Below are positions 8,726 to 18,022 of a stretch of DNA of 64,000 nt, in pieces. The position numbers and the translations under genes were made by a program. Every line of letters begins with the position of its first letter. The stretch's first letter is position 1. The DNA comes from Niallia taxi (lineage in GTDB: Bacteria; Bacillota; Bacilli; Bacillales; Cytobacillaceae), in assembly GCF_004005475.1 (NCBI RefSeq), contig NZ_RZTZ01000006.1:240589-304588 (forward strand), in the 5' to 3' direction. Under the pieces are notes generated by a model. The model searched no databases and was not told where the DNA came from. It worked only from the letters and a program-made list of their open reading frames with translations.

Positions 8726-9553
8726 TTAAGAAGTGATAGTTTTAATGTATTGTCCGATCTCATTGCTTTGGTCATTTAGGTTTTGGATATCCTCCATAAA
8801 CTCTACCATTACACGAGATTGCTCTGCTGAGGCAGTAGAGACTTCACCAATACTCACTGTCAAATTCTCCATATTTGTTTGTATTTCTTGCAGTGATTTA
8901 CCGATCGTGCCAACGGCATCCTTCGTCCCGATGGAAAGCTTGCGTATTTCATCTGCCACGACACCAAAGCCTCTGCCAGCTTCACCAGAACGTGCTGCTT
9001 CAATTGCAGCATTCAGACCAAGCAGGTTCGTCTGTGCAGAGATGTCTTCAATCAATTTAACAACCTTGCTAATTTCCTGAGAATTCGCATTAGCATGTGC
9101 TGCTTGGCCATCTATATCCGTGCTGGTTGCGGAAAGTTCCTCCGCTTGAGCGGCAACTTGCTGTACTTTGCCCTGCAGACTGCTGACAATAGTGCGTAAT
9201 TCATCCAAATCCTTATCTAAAATTTCTTCATCCTTCAATGTTTTCGTTATTTGGAACACACCGACAATTTCACCGTTTTCATCACGAATTGGATTGGCCG
9301 TATAGTGCATACCAACGCCATAGCGTTCTTTTGGAATATGTATCTTTATTTTTTCTCCATTAAGTGCTTGTCGAAGTATATCGTTATCTTCAGTAAAGGC
9401 AAAGTCCCCGACCTTAACACTATAGTCCAAATCTTTTGACTGAGAAGAGAAAATAAAATTCTCTGTATCTGTAACAACAACAGCACAATTTTCACCAAGG
9501 TTTTTTTTGATTTCAGGCGCTAGTTTAACCAACGCTTGTAGTGTTAAATGCAT
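8726..9553 (-). CDS. soluble methyl-accepting chemotaxis protein, YfmS-like
   Basis: The 275-residue chemoreceptor has no membrane segment or signal peptide. Residues 1-115 form a small N-terminal sensor ([30 protein letters not shown]) with a PAS/GAF-like character. Residues about 120-275 form the signalling helices with the conserved tip [20 protein letters not shown] and [10 protein letters not shown]. It is about the size of the cytosolic receptor YfmS of Bacillus subtilis. AGGAGCG precedes the ATG. It lies 11 bases after a paralogous receptor gene, so the two are co-transcribed and may form mixed arrays. The sensed ligand is unknown. Confidence 0.88.
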   Translation of the reverse strand: MHLTLQALVKLAPEIKKNLGENCAVVVTDTENFIFSSQSKDLDYSVKVGDFAFTEDNDILRQALNGEKIKIHIPKERYGVGMHYTANPIRDENGEIVGVFQITKTLKDEEILDKDLDELRTIVSSLQGKVQQVAAQAEELSATSTDIDGQAAHANANSQEISKVVKLIEDISAQTNLLGLNAAIEAARSGEAGRGFGVVADEIRKLSIGTKDAVGTIGKSLQEIQTNMENLTVSIGEVSTASAEQSRVMVEFMEDIQNLNDQSNEIGQYIKTITS

Positions 9554-9564
9554 AATGTACGCTC

Positions 9565-10401
9565 CTATTCCTGATTAGTTACTTTCTTCATATTTTCAAT
9601 TATTTGTTTACTTTTATCATCCAAAGCTTTAATTTCATCCATGAATTCGACCATGATGACAGACTGCTCATCTGACGACGTGGACACTTCATTAATACTA
9701 AGGGTCAGATTTTCGATGCTGGACCGGATTTCAGTTAAGGATTTACCGATTGTCTTCACTGCGTCCTTTGTATTGTTAGATAATTTTCTAATTTCATCTG
9801 CCACAACACCGAAACCTCTTCCTGCTTCACCAGAACGAGCTGCTTCAATAGCTGCATTCAATCCAAGCAGATTTGTCTGCGTAGAAATTTGTTCAATCAA
9901 TTGAACTACTTCGCCTATTTGTCGGGAGTTTTGATTTGCACTTTTTGCTTGATCATTAATATCACTGCTAGTTGCAGAAAGCTCTTCAGCTTGAGCGGCT
10001 ACATACTGTACCTTACCTTGCAATGCATCAATTACCTCATTAATTTTGCTAAGCTCTTTATCTAGCTTATCTTGGTGCTCTAATGTTCGTGATAAAGATA
10101 ACAGTCCAACGATTTCGTTTGTTTCGATATCCCTAATTGGAGTGATGGAAGTTACGACTGGCGCACCGAATATACTTTCATCTTCTGTTTTGGAAACAAT
10201 ATGTTCACCCCTAAGCGCCTGCACATAAACATCGTGTTCATCAAGTCTTGACCTTCCGACTTGAATGTCCAGATTTAATAACGTTGACGGGGCGAAAAAT
10301 ACAAATTTCTCCGTATCCAGCACACCCATTGCAGCTGTTGGTCCAAGTGTATCTTTTATAATCGGGGCAATATTGACTACTGCCTGAATCGTAGAATTCA
10401 T
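9565..10401 (-). CDS. soluble methyl-accepting chemotaxis protein, paralogue
   Basis: This 278-residue soluble receptor is a close paralogue of the downstream gene. The signalling tip is nearly identical, while the sensor part (residues 1-115, [21 protein letters not shown]) has diverged, suggesting duplication followed by change of ligand. A GGAGGAG site precedes the ATG. A SigD-like -10 lies 33 bases upstream, consistent with flagellar/chemotaxis control. The pair forms an operon with 11 bases between genes. Confidence 0.88.
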   Translation of the reverse strand: MNSTIQAVVNIAPIIKDTLGPTAAMGVLDTEKFVFFAPSTLLNLDIQVGRSRLDEHDVYVQALRGEHIVSKTEDESIFGAPVVTSITPIRDIETNEIVGLLSLSRTLEHQDKLDKELSKINEVIDALQGKVQYVAAQAEELSATSSDINDQAKSANQNSRQIGEVVQLIEQISTQTNLLGLNAAIEAARSGEAGRGFGVVADEIRKLSNNTKDAVKTIGKSLTEIRSSIENLTLSINEVSTSSDEQSVIMVEFMDEIKALDDKSKQIIENMKKVTNQE

Positions 10402-10433
10402 AAAACAATCTCCTCCATATGTACTTTTCCTTT

Positions 10434-10441
10434 ATATCGGT
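10434..10441 (-). promoter_or_regulatory. candidate SigD -10 element of the chemoreceptor operon
   Basis: Read on the minus strand the sequence is ACCGATAT, one base from the SigD -10 consensus GCCGATAT. It lies 33 bases before the receptor ATG. The expected TAAA -35 is poor (TTCA at 15 bases), so the assignment is tentative. Confidence 0.45.
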
Positions 10442-10729
10442 AATATGTACCAAATGTGAAGCTATTCACTAAAAAAAAGACAGATTTTTGTCACTTTTTG
10501 TAGAAAAACAAGGATAATGCACTAAAAAAAGGATAGATATCCCTTTTTAAGCCAAGGTTATTTCTTCAACAAGTAATCTTTGAACCTAGGTAAACAATTT
10601 TTTAGTTTCTATTTTTATTGCAATTGCAAACACTCCAACTTTAAAAAATGATGTATATTCTTCTCCTTAAAATAGTTATCATTGTTGGACTTTCCTCTAC
10701 ATTCTTCTCAATAATTAAATCCCAACAGA

Positions 10730-10763
10730 AATTCCCTGCCAAGACAACACTTGACAGGGAATT
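10730..10763 (-). terminator. hairpin after the APH-fold gene
   Basis: AATTCCCTG-CAAG and CTTG-CAGGGAATT pair strongly, but the following T-run is weak. It lies about 100 bases past the stop at 10867. The remaining sequence from 10442 to 10866 shows no gene. Confidence 0.6.
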
Positions 10764-10866
10764 ATTTCGATAGAATAACTCATACCAGAAGTTTAAGAGA
10801 GACGGAATTACTATGGGACTTGTAAGCTCAAAAGATTATTACTCATCGTCAAAAAGTCGAAATATC

Positions 10867-11769
10867 TCATTTAATTTTATTATTCTCTGTATCCATATCT
10901 GCTAAAATTTCATCCACAGTTCTTTTTGCTAGAGTAACAAATCTAGGGTTGGTTACTCTGTAGTATGGAATAATAAGCACTGCCTGATGAAGTGCATACC
11001 CTCTGGCACGAAGCCAAGTATCTTTGTCCGCATGAATCGAATTTCGAAAGACTTTCCGACCTTGAGAGTTGAATATGGTCCAAGCTGGTATGAGGTCGAA
11101 CGCCGGATCTCCAATTCCAACTCCTCCGAAATCAATAATTGCAGCCAATCTCCCGGAGTGAACCAAAAGATTTGGTCTAAGCAAATCAGCATGTATCCAA
11201 ACTGGTTTACCGTTCCAAACAGAGGCTTTACACGCATCCTCCCATGCTGCTAATACTCTGTCCTTTTCCAGCAAATCACCTGCATCATAAATGCTTTCTA
11301 ATGTTTTCTGATTTAACTCAAGCAAAGGTAATCGTCCTGCTTTAGGCGCATCAGTTGGCACATCAAGTGAATGCAGCTCATTGACAAAATCCGCCAAATC
11401 CTTAGCGGCTTCTGTTTCGTCATGAATTAATTCCTCTGAATAGTTATTGCCCTCAATCCATTTGTATATTCCCCAGTTCACAGGGTAAGAAGCAGTTGGT
11501 TTTCCTAAAGCAATCGGTTCAGGTATTTTAAGTGACAAACGGGGAGCAAGGTAGGAAATCCAATTCCACTCTTTTTCTATATCCGCCCATTCTTTAACCC
11601 TTGGCAGCCGAATATAAAGCTCTTGCCCCAGCCTGTATACATGATTTACCGTTCCAACTGTATTTACTGGAGTTATCGGTAGCATTGAGAATTGAGGGAA
11701 TTGCTCATTGATTAAATCTCTGGCTAAATTGAAATTAACATCCAATTCATTTTCATGCAATTTGCTCAT
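10867..11769 (-). CDS. aminoglycoside phosphotransferase-fold kinase
   Basis: The 300-residue protein belongs to the APH/choline-kinase fold. The catalytic loop is H193-x-D195-x4-N200 (WIHADLLRPN) and the metal-binding motif is IIDFGGVGIGDPAFDL with D213. The N-lobe carries the AIKK-like YIRLPRVKEW. Members phosphorylate small hydroxyl compounds such as aminoglycosides, macrolides, choline or homoserine. No feature here singles out antibiotic resistance, and chromosomal Bacillus paralogues are common. AGAGGTGG precedes the ATG. It is a single-gene unit. Confidence 0.8.
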   Translation of the reverse strand: MSKLHENELDVNFNLARDLINEQFPQFSMLPITPVNTVGTVNHVYRLGQELYIRLPRVKEWADIEKEWNWISYLAPRLSLKIPEPIALGKPTASYPVNWGIYKWIEGNNYSEELIHDETEAAKDLADFVNELHSLDVPTDAPKAGRLPLLELNQKTLESIYDAGDLLEKDRVLAAWEDACKASVWNGKPVWIHADLLRPNLLVHSGRLAAIIDFGGVGIGDPAFDLIPAWTIFNSQGRKVFRNSIHADKDTWLRARGYALHQAVLIIPYYRVTNPRFVTLAKRTVDEILADMDTENNKIK

Positions 11770-12397
11770 ATTCCCACCTCTATTTTATTTTCCTTTTTTA
11801 AGGCATTCTTCTCTTAACTCCCTAAAAATAAAACGCTTTCAAGATTTTAAACAGTTAAAGTAATAATTTTTGTTAACTACTATTTGTCTTTTTTTAGTAC
11901 AAAGGCTGACTCACTAAAAGTGTCTTTAGGTATAGTAATTGCTTTTTTTATAGATTTTGAGATAACTCCATATCAAACTGTCATTTTCAATCTTTTAGGA
12001 CGTCATATAGAATAGCTATTCTTAAATTAATAATTCTTTATTAAAACCTGGATCCCTTCTTTAACTTCCATCATATACAAGCTCATAATATCTATCATCT
12101 TGAATTTATTGAATAGCTTGGTAGAGGAAAACTTTACATTTCATTTATTACAGGATGCTACCTCGTTCGTTTCAGAAGAATAAGCTATCGAATATACGCC
12201 CAGTTAAATTCTAAACAAAAAAGGATGTTATCCCCTCTCGGAATGCCGCCCTGGAATCAAGTTCATACAGTTTTTTTATCACAGGATACAGTCCGCGTAA
12301 GTAATTAGCCATAAAAATACGATGTATAAATGAGAAGTTTATATTAAGCTATATTTGTATTATGGAATAAATATCTATTATCGGGAGGTTTTTGGAA
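11770..12397. other. intergenic region with decayed repeat copies
   Basis: No gene is seen. Around 12140-12183 lies TTTATTACAGGATGCTACCT, a diverged copy of the repeat found at 13421-13527. Fragments related to it also occur near 12241 and 12281. Confidence 0.4.
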
Positions 12398-12538
12398 TTG
12401 TATCTATTATTGTCAATAGTAATATCAACAATTAGTTTATATATCATCTATTTTTTAGGTCAAGGTGAAGGACCTACCATAATTACTGGTATAGTGATTG
12501 GAATTATCATGTTTAAGTGTAATACTTCACAAACTTAA
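12398..12538 (+). CDS. putative small membrane protein, 46 aa
   Basis: The frame starts with TTG, with GGGAGG nine bases upstream. Its 46 residues form two hydrophobic segments (YLLLSIVISTISLYIIYFLG and TIITGIVIGIIMF) joined by a polar QGEGP turn, so a two-helix hairpin is predicted. No family is recognised. It lies between regions carrying the dispersed repeat and just before a convergent immunity-like gene. Confidence 0.45.
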   Translation: MYLLLSIVISTISLYIIYFLGQGEGPTIITGIVIGIIMFKCNTSQT

Positions 12539-12617
12539 TTTAACTTGGAACAAAAAATGCTGTCATTGGCAGCTGTTATTGCAATTAACTTTTCTTTATT
12601 CAATTAAAGCACAACAA

Positions 12618-13136
12618 TTACAGTTGCGTTTTAATGTATTTTTGTAGCGATATTATCTCCTCAACTTCATCAGATACACAATCACCTTGTTTCTTATAAT
12701 TAGAAGATTGGGCTAATTCTTCAAGAAAAGAACTATTATGAGTACCATATCTAAGTTCATCATATTCTTCCGTATCTGGTACAGAGATAACTAGATCTTT
12801 ATTATCAATTACCTTATAAACATGGTTATCCAGATTCTCGGATAGTATGGATACAACTGCTTTTATCTGCTTATTTGAAAATTCTCTTTCAAAATTGGGA
12901 CTACCTGTATAAACTTTGTGAAATAAAGCACAAAAAGCGCTATATGTATTTTTCTCCAGTACCTGAGAAACCGCAAAGGTTCGTTCCTGCAAAGGGAACA
13001 TAAAAATATCGCCTTGTTTCCACGACTGTTTTTTAGGTTTTTTATATGATAACAATTGTCGACCAACTTTTTCCTCTTCCTCAAATGAAACTGAGTGATA
13101 TGCTAACTGGTTAAGTATTTTAGCCACTTGAAGCAT
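12618..13136 (-). CDS. Imm26-like immunity protein
   Basis: The 172-residue protein contains WKQGDIFMFPLQERTFAVSQ (about residues 39-58) followed by AFCALF. This fits the pattern of the Imm26 family of polymorphic-toxin immunity proteins (GDVFxIPL...FAxGxVL...CxxF). It is soluble, without a signal peptide. There is no clear ribosome binding site; the ATG lies nine bases after the stop of the frameshifted upstream ORF, suggesting coupled translation. No toxin gene with an LXG, WXG100 or RHS module is visible nearby, so it appears to be an orphan immunity gene, as is common at the decayed ends of toxin loci. Family call is from pattern only. Confidence 0.6.
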   Translation of the reverse strand: MLQVAKILNQLAYHSVSFEEEEKVGRQLLSYKKPKKQSWKQGDIFMFPLQERTFAVSQVLEKNTYSAFCALFHKVYTGSPNFEREFSNKQIKAVVSILSENLDNHVYKVIDNKDLVISVPDTEEYDELRYGTHNSSFLEELAQSSNYKKQGDCVSDEVEEIISLQKYIKTQL

Positions 13137-13145
13137 TAAATCTGC

Positions 13146-13368
13146 TTAAGAAATTGAAATAATAACGGCATCACCTTCAGAATCAAAATCAATTCGGTTA
13201 TACACCTTACGTTCTAATTTCTCTCTTAATGTTTTCTTAATTAAACAAGTAGCATCATTGTTTGTTTCTACTTTCAAAGAGCTAGTAAAATCTTCGGATA
13301 TAAAAAAAATAGGAACTTGTTGCATCTGGTAGGTGAATATCAACAACTCCTAATTTAATTTTATTCAT
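13146..13368 (-). pseudogene. frameshifted small gene next to the Imm26-like gene
   Basis: An ATG at 13368 with GAGGGG seven bases upstream opens MNKIKLGVVDIHLPDATSSY. The frame then breaks in a run of eight T (on the minus strand), and the downstream frame continues SEDFTSSLKVETNNDATCLI... to IDFDSEGDAVIISIS at 13146. Removing one T restores a single 73-residue protein. The good start site on the first part and the well-formed second part show this is one gene. It may be a true frameshift, polymerase slippage or a sequencing error. The product resembles small immunity-type proteins only by context; the family is not recognised. Confidence 0.6.
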
Positions 13369-13420
13369 AATCCAACCCCTCAACACTATTGTATAATATT
13401 CTTATTATTGTTCCGCTAAA

Positions 13421-13527
13421 CTGCCCTGTTTCTACCATAAGCAGTTTTCATTTATTACAGGAATGCTGCCTCGTTTCTACCATAAGCAAGGTTACCCTTA
13501 TTACAGGAATGCTGCCCCGATAGTTCC
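13421..13527. repeat. 45-46 bp imperfect tandem repeat, about 2.3 copies
   Basis: Units begin at 13421, 13466 and 13512 with CTGCC[C/T]. The first two share TTTCTACCATAAGCA and TTATTACAGGAATG. Related fragments (TTATTACAGGATGCTACCT) occur at 12140-12183, so this is also a dispersed element. Confidence 0.7.
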
Positions 13528-13555
13528 AGAAAAAAGAGCACCTTTCACATTACAC

Positions 13556-13598
13556 AAAAACAGAGATTTTTCCAAGTAAATGGAAGAACCTCTGTTTC
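13556..13598 (-). terminator. terminator of the glycosylation gene pair
   Basis: AAACAGAG...TTCCA and TGGAA...CTCTGTTT form the stem. On the minus strand it ends in TTTTTG. It lies about 20 bases after the stop at 13620. Confidence 0.8.
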
Positions 13599-13619
13599 AC
13601 CAGAAAACTTTTTGTTTTA

Positions 13620-15461
13620 TTAATTAGTCTTATTATAATCAATACGCTTTATAACTAATTGGTGATTCTTCTCACTTAAGTTATAAGCTCCTTCAACATT
13701 ATCTTGGGAAGATAGTAGATTTTTGAAATAATCGTTAAAGGCAGGATCGGTATCTAGTACCACTAAATGACTAGAATTTTTTAGGGATTTCATAAATTCA
13801 TCTTTCTTAGCTTCATCAGAAACACTTGTTATGACCTTGTAGTTGTTGGATAAATGTTCATACTTTAAAAGATATTGTAGATACCCACTATCTGTTTGAC
13901 TCAAAGGACTATAGTAAATCACTTGTTTAACATCCCCACTTTTGGATAACTTTGCATAGTTTTCCTTTATTTCTAATCTCAATGAAGACATTACATCAGG
14001 TTTTTTGGAAGCTGCAACAAAACTTTCTTGGTAAGGATAAATGAATACCAAAGCAATCAAAATAGCAACTACTATATTTACTACAATTTTGCTCGAAAGT
14101 TTAGAGAATTCATATGCTATATACGTCATAAATAGTCCCAAAACATAAATAACAATTGTCGAATAATATCTGTTAAACCCCGCTAATTTAACTGCTTCTT
14201 TCTCTGGCATCATGTACAAGTACATCATATAAATCCCTAAGATGTACAACACGAAAACAAAATTCCCAAAAGTAAAAACCCGCACTAAAGTCTTAGGAAA
14301 TCGCCTTTTCACCAGAATTATCATAAATGTAAAAACAATTAGTAAGACATTCATTAGTAATATACTCTGGAATAAAGTTGAATCTAAATTAAAGGATGCT
14401 CTTATTAGTGAAGGGGCCAAATTTTCCTTGAAGTCCATTGTTTTATCCACTTCAGCAATTTTATTAACACTTAAAGCAAACTTGTTGCTATCATATGACG
14501 CCTCAGGATAAGCTTTTTGTGTATATTTAATCCATAAATAATTCGTAGTCATCGGGATAACGATGGTACAAATTAAAACATACACTAGTATCTTCCCCTG
14601 TTTAAATTTATCAGGTTTCCCTCTTAAGAAATAAACATATACAAGCCACAGTATCAACATGCATTGAAAAAACAGAAATATTTTCCCGCTATCCTTAACT
14701 AACATTAATAATAAAAGCAATGGCGTATTTACTATCAAGGATCTTTTCCAATAATTTCGATAATAATAAGCAATGACAGATATCGATAATGCAAGGAGAC
14801 CTAATAAGGTATCAACCAATAAATTGTATAGATTGTTTTTAATGATAACCAACAACACAATACTTAACACCATATTTAACAAAAGATAATTAACTTTTCT
14901 CCAATTACAATAGACAAACAAAACCGACACATTAGCAGCAATAAGAATTCCTTGTGCCATTAATGCATGACTTTCCGTATATCCGATTATCTTATTTATA
15001 AAATAGACAAACACAGCACTCCCAGGTGGATAATTGCGGAAGGTAATAGTAGTCGTCCCATCTGGAAGCCCGTCTACTCTAAACATTTCCTTTACAATAA
15101 GTCCCCAATGACTAAAGTTATCGTAATGAATGAGTAGCAAGCCTTTTAACCAAAAAACAAGCACCGTTGATAATAGAATAAAAAATATTACACCAGGCGC
15201 TAGCAATTCTTTATATTGATATTTATTCTTTGTAAATCTAAAAACAAATACTATAAACAATATTAATCCTACAGAAAATATTAAATAAACAACTAAAGGC
15301 ATTACATTTAACAAACCAGCACCAAATACTAAACATGTAATAGATGCAAAAAGGAATATTGGTATAAACACAGCATGTATCTTCCATTTATAATGAAAAT
15401 ACATACCCCATCCAATCAAGGACAAGGCCAACATTCCAAACCACATCCAGGTATTATCCAT
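13620..15461 (-). CDS. GT-C-like polytopic membrane protein
   Basis: The 613-residue protein has roughly 11-13 membrane segments in residues 1-470 and a soluble C-terminal part (about 480-613). The first large outer loop contains HYDNFSHWGLIVKEMF and FRNYPPGSAVF, an Asp-containing loop typical of GT-C glycosyltransferases that use polyprenyl-phosphate sugars. The gene overlaps its upstream partner by 8 bases (ATGGATAA), so they are coupled. That partner makes and probably flips a polyprenyl-phosphate sugar, so this protein is the likely transferase acting on an envelope polymer, as the third part of Gtr-type systems. No named family is certain and the acceptor is unknown. Confidence 0.6.
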   Translation of the reverse strand: MDNTWMWFGMLALSLIGWGMYFHYKWKIHAVFIPIFLFASITCLVFGAGLLNVMPLVVYLIFSVGLILFIVFVFRFTKNKYQYKELLAPGVIFFILLSTVLVFWLKGLLLIHYDNFSHWGLIVKEMFRVDGLPDGTTTITFRNYPPGSAVFVYFINKIIGYTESHALMAQGILIAANVSVLFVYCNWRKVNYLLLNMVLSIVLLVIIKNNLYNLLVDTLLGLLALSISVIAYYYRNYWKRSLIVNTPLLLLLMLVKDSGKIFLFFQCMLILWLVYVYFLRGKPDKFKQGKILVYVLICTIVIPMTTNYLWIKYTQKAYPEASYDSNKFALSVNKIAEVDKTMDFKENLAPSLIRASFNLDSTLFQSILLMNVLLIVFTFMIILVKRRFPKTLVRVFTFGNFVFVLYILGIYMMYLYMMPEKEAVKLAGFNRYYSTIVIYVLGLFMTYIAYEFSKLSSKIVVNIVVAILIALVFIYPYQESFVAASKKPDVMSSLRLEIKENYAKLSKSGDVKQVIYYSPLSQTDSGYLQYLLKYEHLSNNYKVITSVSDEAKKDEFMKSLKNSSHLVVLDTDPAFNDYFKNLLSSQDNVEGAYNLSEKNHQLVIKRIDYNKTN

Positions 15462-16542
15462 TTAAACTCAACCCATCTTTCCTAGGTTTAAGCTTTTTAA
15501 ATACCCATTCTCTCTGTACATAGAAACTCACAACAAACAACAGAGCATCAACTATAATTTTTATCACCACTTCATTCATTCCAATGAAATTAAATAACAA
15601 ATACACACCCACAGCTGAAACTAACATTTGAAATAGACTTAAAGAATAATACTTAATGAGTGTAAATTTAGAATTACTTCGGAAAACAATATTTCTGTTT
15701 ACTGTATAGTTGAATAGAGACGACAATACCCTAGCTCCTATTGTAGCTCCTATTATGTAATAAGTGGGTAATATCCCATTTAACGCTATTAAAAACAAGG
15801 TATAAAATAAAATATCCAAACCAAAAGATACAAGTGAAGAAGATATATATTTTAAAAATAGAGAATATATTTTTATAGAATCCAAAACTGGCCTAAAATG
15901 CGAAGTTTTATTTTCTTCAATATAAATCGTTTCAATTTCCACTTCTTCGATATGAATATTATTTCCCTTACTTTCCAACAGCATGTTCATCTCGTATTCA
16001 AAGCGTTCTCCTTTAACATTCATTAAGTCTCTAAGAAAGGAGTAGGATATTCCTCTTAATCCAGTTTGTGTATCAGTCACATGTATTCCTGTTGCGAATT
16101 GAAATACTTTCTCCGTCAATTTATTTCCAAAACGGCTACGAAAAGGAACATTCTCTACTGAGAAATCCCTAACGCCTAACACTAAAGTATCATCTTTCGA
16201 ATATGTTAGCTTTCTAGCTACCTTCTTAATATCATTAGTAGAATGTTGACCATCTGCATCAACAGTAATCAAACGAGTCCATTTACCATATTTATTTAAC
16301 AGAAAATTAAATCCTGTCTTTAAAGCACGACCCTTCCCTAGATTAACAGCATGATGGACAATTTCCACTTCATTATATGAAGATACGGAATGAAAAACCG
16401 AGTCACATTCCTTCTTACTGCCATCATTAACAATTAGTATATGTTTAAAACCCTCTCTAACTAGATCTTCTACAAGGCTCTCCATTTTTTCATCTGGATT
16501 ATATGCAGGAATTAAAACTATAGCATTGGAATAGTCAGCCAT
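15454..16542 (-). CDS. GT2 polyprenyl-phosphate glycosyltransferase fused to GtrA domain
   Basis: Residues 1-225 form a family 2 (DPM1/GtrB-like) glycosyltransferase with VLIPAYNPDEKM, the metal-binding DADGQH (95-100) and DTQTGLRGI. Residues about 230-350 form a GtrA-type four-helix membrane domain (FGLDILFYTLFL, ARVLSSLFNYTVNRNIVF, ending REWVFKK). The first part transfers a sugar from a nucleotide donor to polyprenyl phosphate; GtrA-type domains are thought to flip the product. AGAGGA precedes the ATG. The next gene overlaps it by 8 bases and is the probable GT-C acceptor transferase. The sugar cannot be read from the sequence. Confidence 0.85.
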   Translation of the reverse strand: MADYSNAIVLIPAYNPDEKMESLVEDLVREGFKHILIVNDGSKKECDSVFHSVSSYNEVEIVHHAVNLGKGRALKTGFNFLLNKYGKWTRLITVDADGQHSTNDIKKVARKLTYSKDDTLVLGVRDFSVENVPFRSRFGNKLTEKVFQFATGIHVTDTQTGLRGISYSFLRDLMNVKGERFEYEMNMLLESKGNNIHIEEVEIETIYIEENKTSHFRPVLDSIKIYSLFLKYISSSLVSFGLDILFYTLFLIALNGILPTYYIIGATIGARVLSSLFNYTVNRNIVFRSNSKFTLIKYYSLSLFQMLVSAVGVYLLFNFIGMNEVVIKIIVDALLFVVSFYVQREWVFKKLKPRKDGLSLNG

Positions 16543-17045
16543 TTAACAAGTTCCTCTCATAGTAGTAGTCTTAATGTGTAATAGAAAAAGTTAAAACTAC
16601 ATTTTATTATGTCCAGAAAACTGTAGGTATTCGGTCGACACGAATTACCAATTTCCTTACAACGAAGATATCAGAGTAACTAATAACTAACAATAAAAAA
16701 CCCATCTTTTTACATTTCATTAACAAAAGATTTAAAAACATAATGAATTCTTTAAATATTATTTCCATTTTCATATTGCATTTAAATTGAAATAATATTA
16801 CCAAAATCTTGTTTGAAAACATCTTGCCCTCTTTACACAGTCAGTAGAAAACATAGCTATTTGCTTTGTAAACTTCTTTTAAAAAGGGTTCAAGTCTAAC
16901 GATCCAGTAATTGCAATTTTTAGGAATAGACACACACCTTTCAACTTTGTGATGCTATTCACTTCAACTATCCTGCCACATTTCTTCCATAAACCAGTTT
17001 TTCATTTCTCCCTCGTCAATTTATAGGAAAAGTAACTATTAAAAA
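16543..17045. other. intergenic region upstream of the glycosylation operon
   Basis: AT-rich sequence without a convincing gene. A 71-residue minus-strand frame at 16607-16822 has an AGAGGG site, but its Lys/Met/Phe-rich composition looks like chance translation of AT-rich DNA. Confidence 0.4.
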
Positions 17046-17083
17046 AAAAAAAAGAGGCCTCCTTTTCTGGACAACCTCTTTTT
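17046..17083 (-). terminator. terminator after the SRPBCC gene
   Basis: AAAAAGAGG and CCTCTTTTT form the stem. On the minus strand the stem is followed by 13 T. It lies about 110 bases past the stop at 17195. Confidence 0.85.
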
Positions 17084-17194
17084 CGCTAATTATTAAATTT
17101 CTAGTAACGCTTGCTACCATTATTTTGGTCACTTCATAATACATCCATACTTTAAAAAAGTTAACGTAAAAAAGTTACTCTCAATCTTTTAAAA

Positions 17195-17635
17195 CTATGA
17201 GAATACGGCTATTTTATGTGCGATAGATTCTGTTAAACGAGATGCTACTTTTGGTACAGCCAATTTAATAATTGGTGTTAACACCACACCAGATAATCCG
17301 CCTGCATGGATTTCCACCGTGCAAGTCATTACTGTTTCACCATTAGCATCTTCTGCAGTAAAGTGACCGCTTCCAGTAAAATTATCTGATAGACCTTTTA
17401 GTTCAAACTTAATATTTGAAGGCTCATTCCATTCAGTAATATCTACCTGTGCTTGTATTGTTTTTTTAATGCCTTTCACACTACCTTCAAACGTCCAAAT
17501 CGATTGCTTGTCATTTATGATTTGATGTTCTTTATACGCTGGTACTGTCGTTGCCCATTTTTCAAGATCACTGACATAATCCCAAACTGCTTGTACATCT
17601 ACTGGAACTACTACAGAATGCGTTCCCGTTGCCAT
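17195..17635 (-). CDS. SRPBCC/CoxG-like protein
   Basis: The 146-residue protein has the START/SRPBCC helix-grip pattern: HSVVVPVDVQAVWDYVSDLE at the N-terminus, then beta strands (SIWTFEGSVKGIKKTIQAQ, GSGHFTAEDANGETVMTCTV) and a long C-terminal helix. It resembles the CoxG group, small proteins with a hydrophobic cavity whose members were first linked to CO dehydrogenase maturation but mostly have unknown function. I use the ATG at 17635; a TTG at 17653 adds six residues but places the GGTGGGG site inside the frame. It is a single gene with its own terminator. Confidence 0.75.
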   Translation of the reverse strand: MATGTHSVVVPVDVQAVWDYVSDLEKWATTVPAYKEHQIINDKQSIWTFEGSVKGIKKTIQAQVDITEWNEPSNIKFELKGLSDNFTGSGHFTAEDANGETVMTCTVEIHAGGLSGVVLTPIIKLAVPKVASRLTESIAHKIAVFS

Positions 17636-18022
17636 TATGATCCCCACCTTCAATATGTATGAAATGTAACATTACATTGCTACAAAATAATTATTACATA
17701 AAAAAGCATAAACTTACACTATTAATTATAGAGAGATTTCCTTTTTCCATGCCCCCATTAGTTAGTAACATAAAATAGTTTCTGTAACAATAAGTAAAGC
17801 GCAACTCGTAGTAAATCAAATCTCGCTTAATATATTTTTTAATTCAAAACTTTTCATAAACTATCATCAGTGGTTTATGATTTTACCTAATTTAATATCG
17901 GTGAACAAACTTGCTTCTCCATTTAATAGTTCCAAAAGAAACATAATAAGAAGAGCATTATCTTTTTTAATGAACCCTTTTCCTAAAGGGCATTTTCACA
18001 AGTAGATGAAAATAACCGATAT
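17636..18022. other. intergenic region
   Basis: Nothing gene-like is seen. A small CCCTTT/AAAGGG hairpin near 17971-17990 may weakly terminate the kinase-fold gene ending at 18023. Confidence 0.4.

Noticed and set aside
10867..11769. antibiotic resistance by the APH-fold genes
   Set aside because: The kinase motifs are shared by many housekeeping phosphotransferases, and no resistance-specific signature or mobile context is seen.
13421..13527. possible CRISPR array
   Set aside because: Units are directly adjacent, without spacers, and only 2.3 copies exist; no cas gene is near.
16607..16822. 71-residue minus-strand frame with an AGAGGG site
   Set aside because: Composition is that of translated AT-rich DNA and no family or context supports it.
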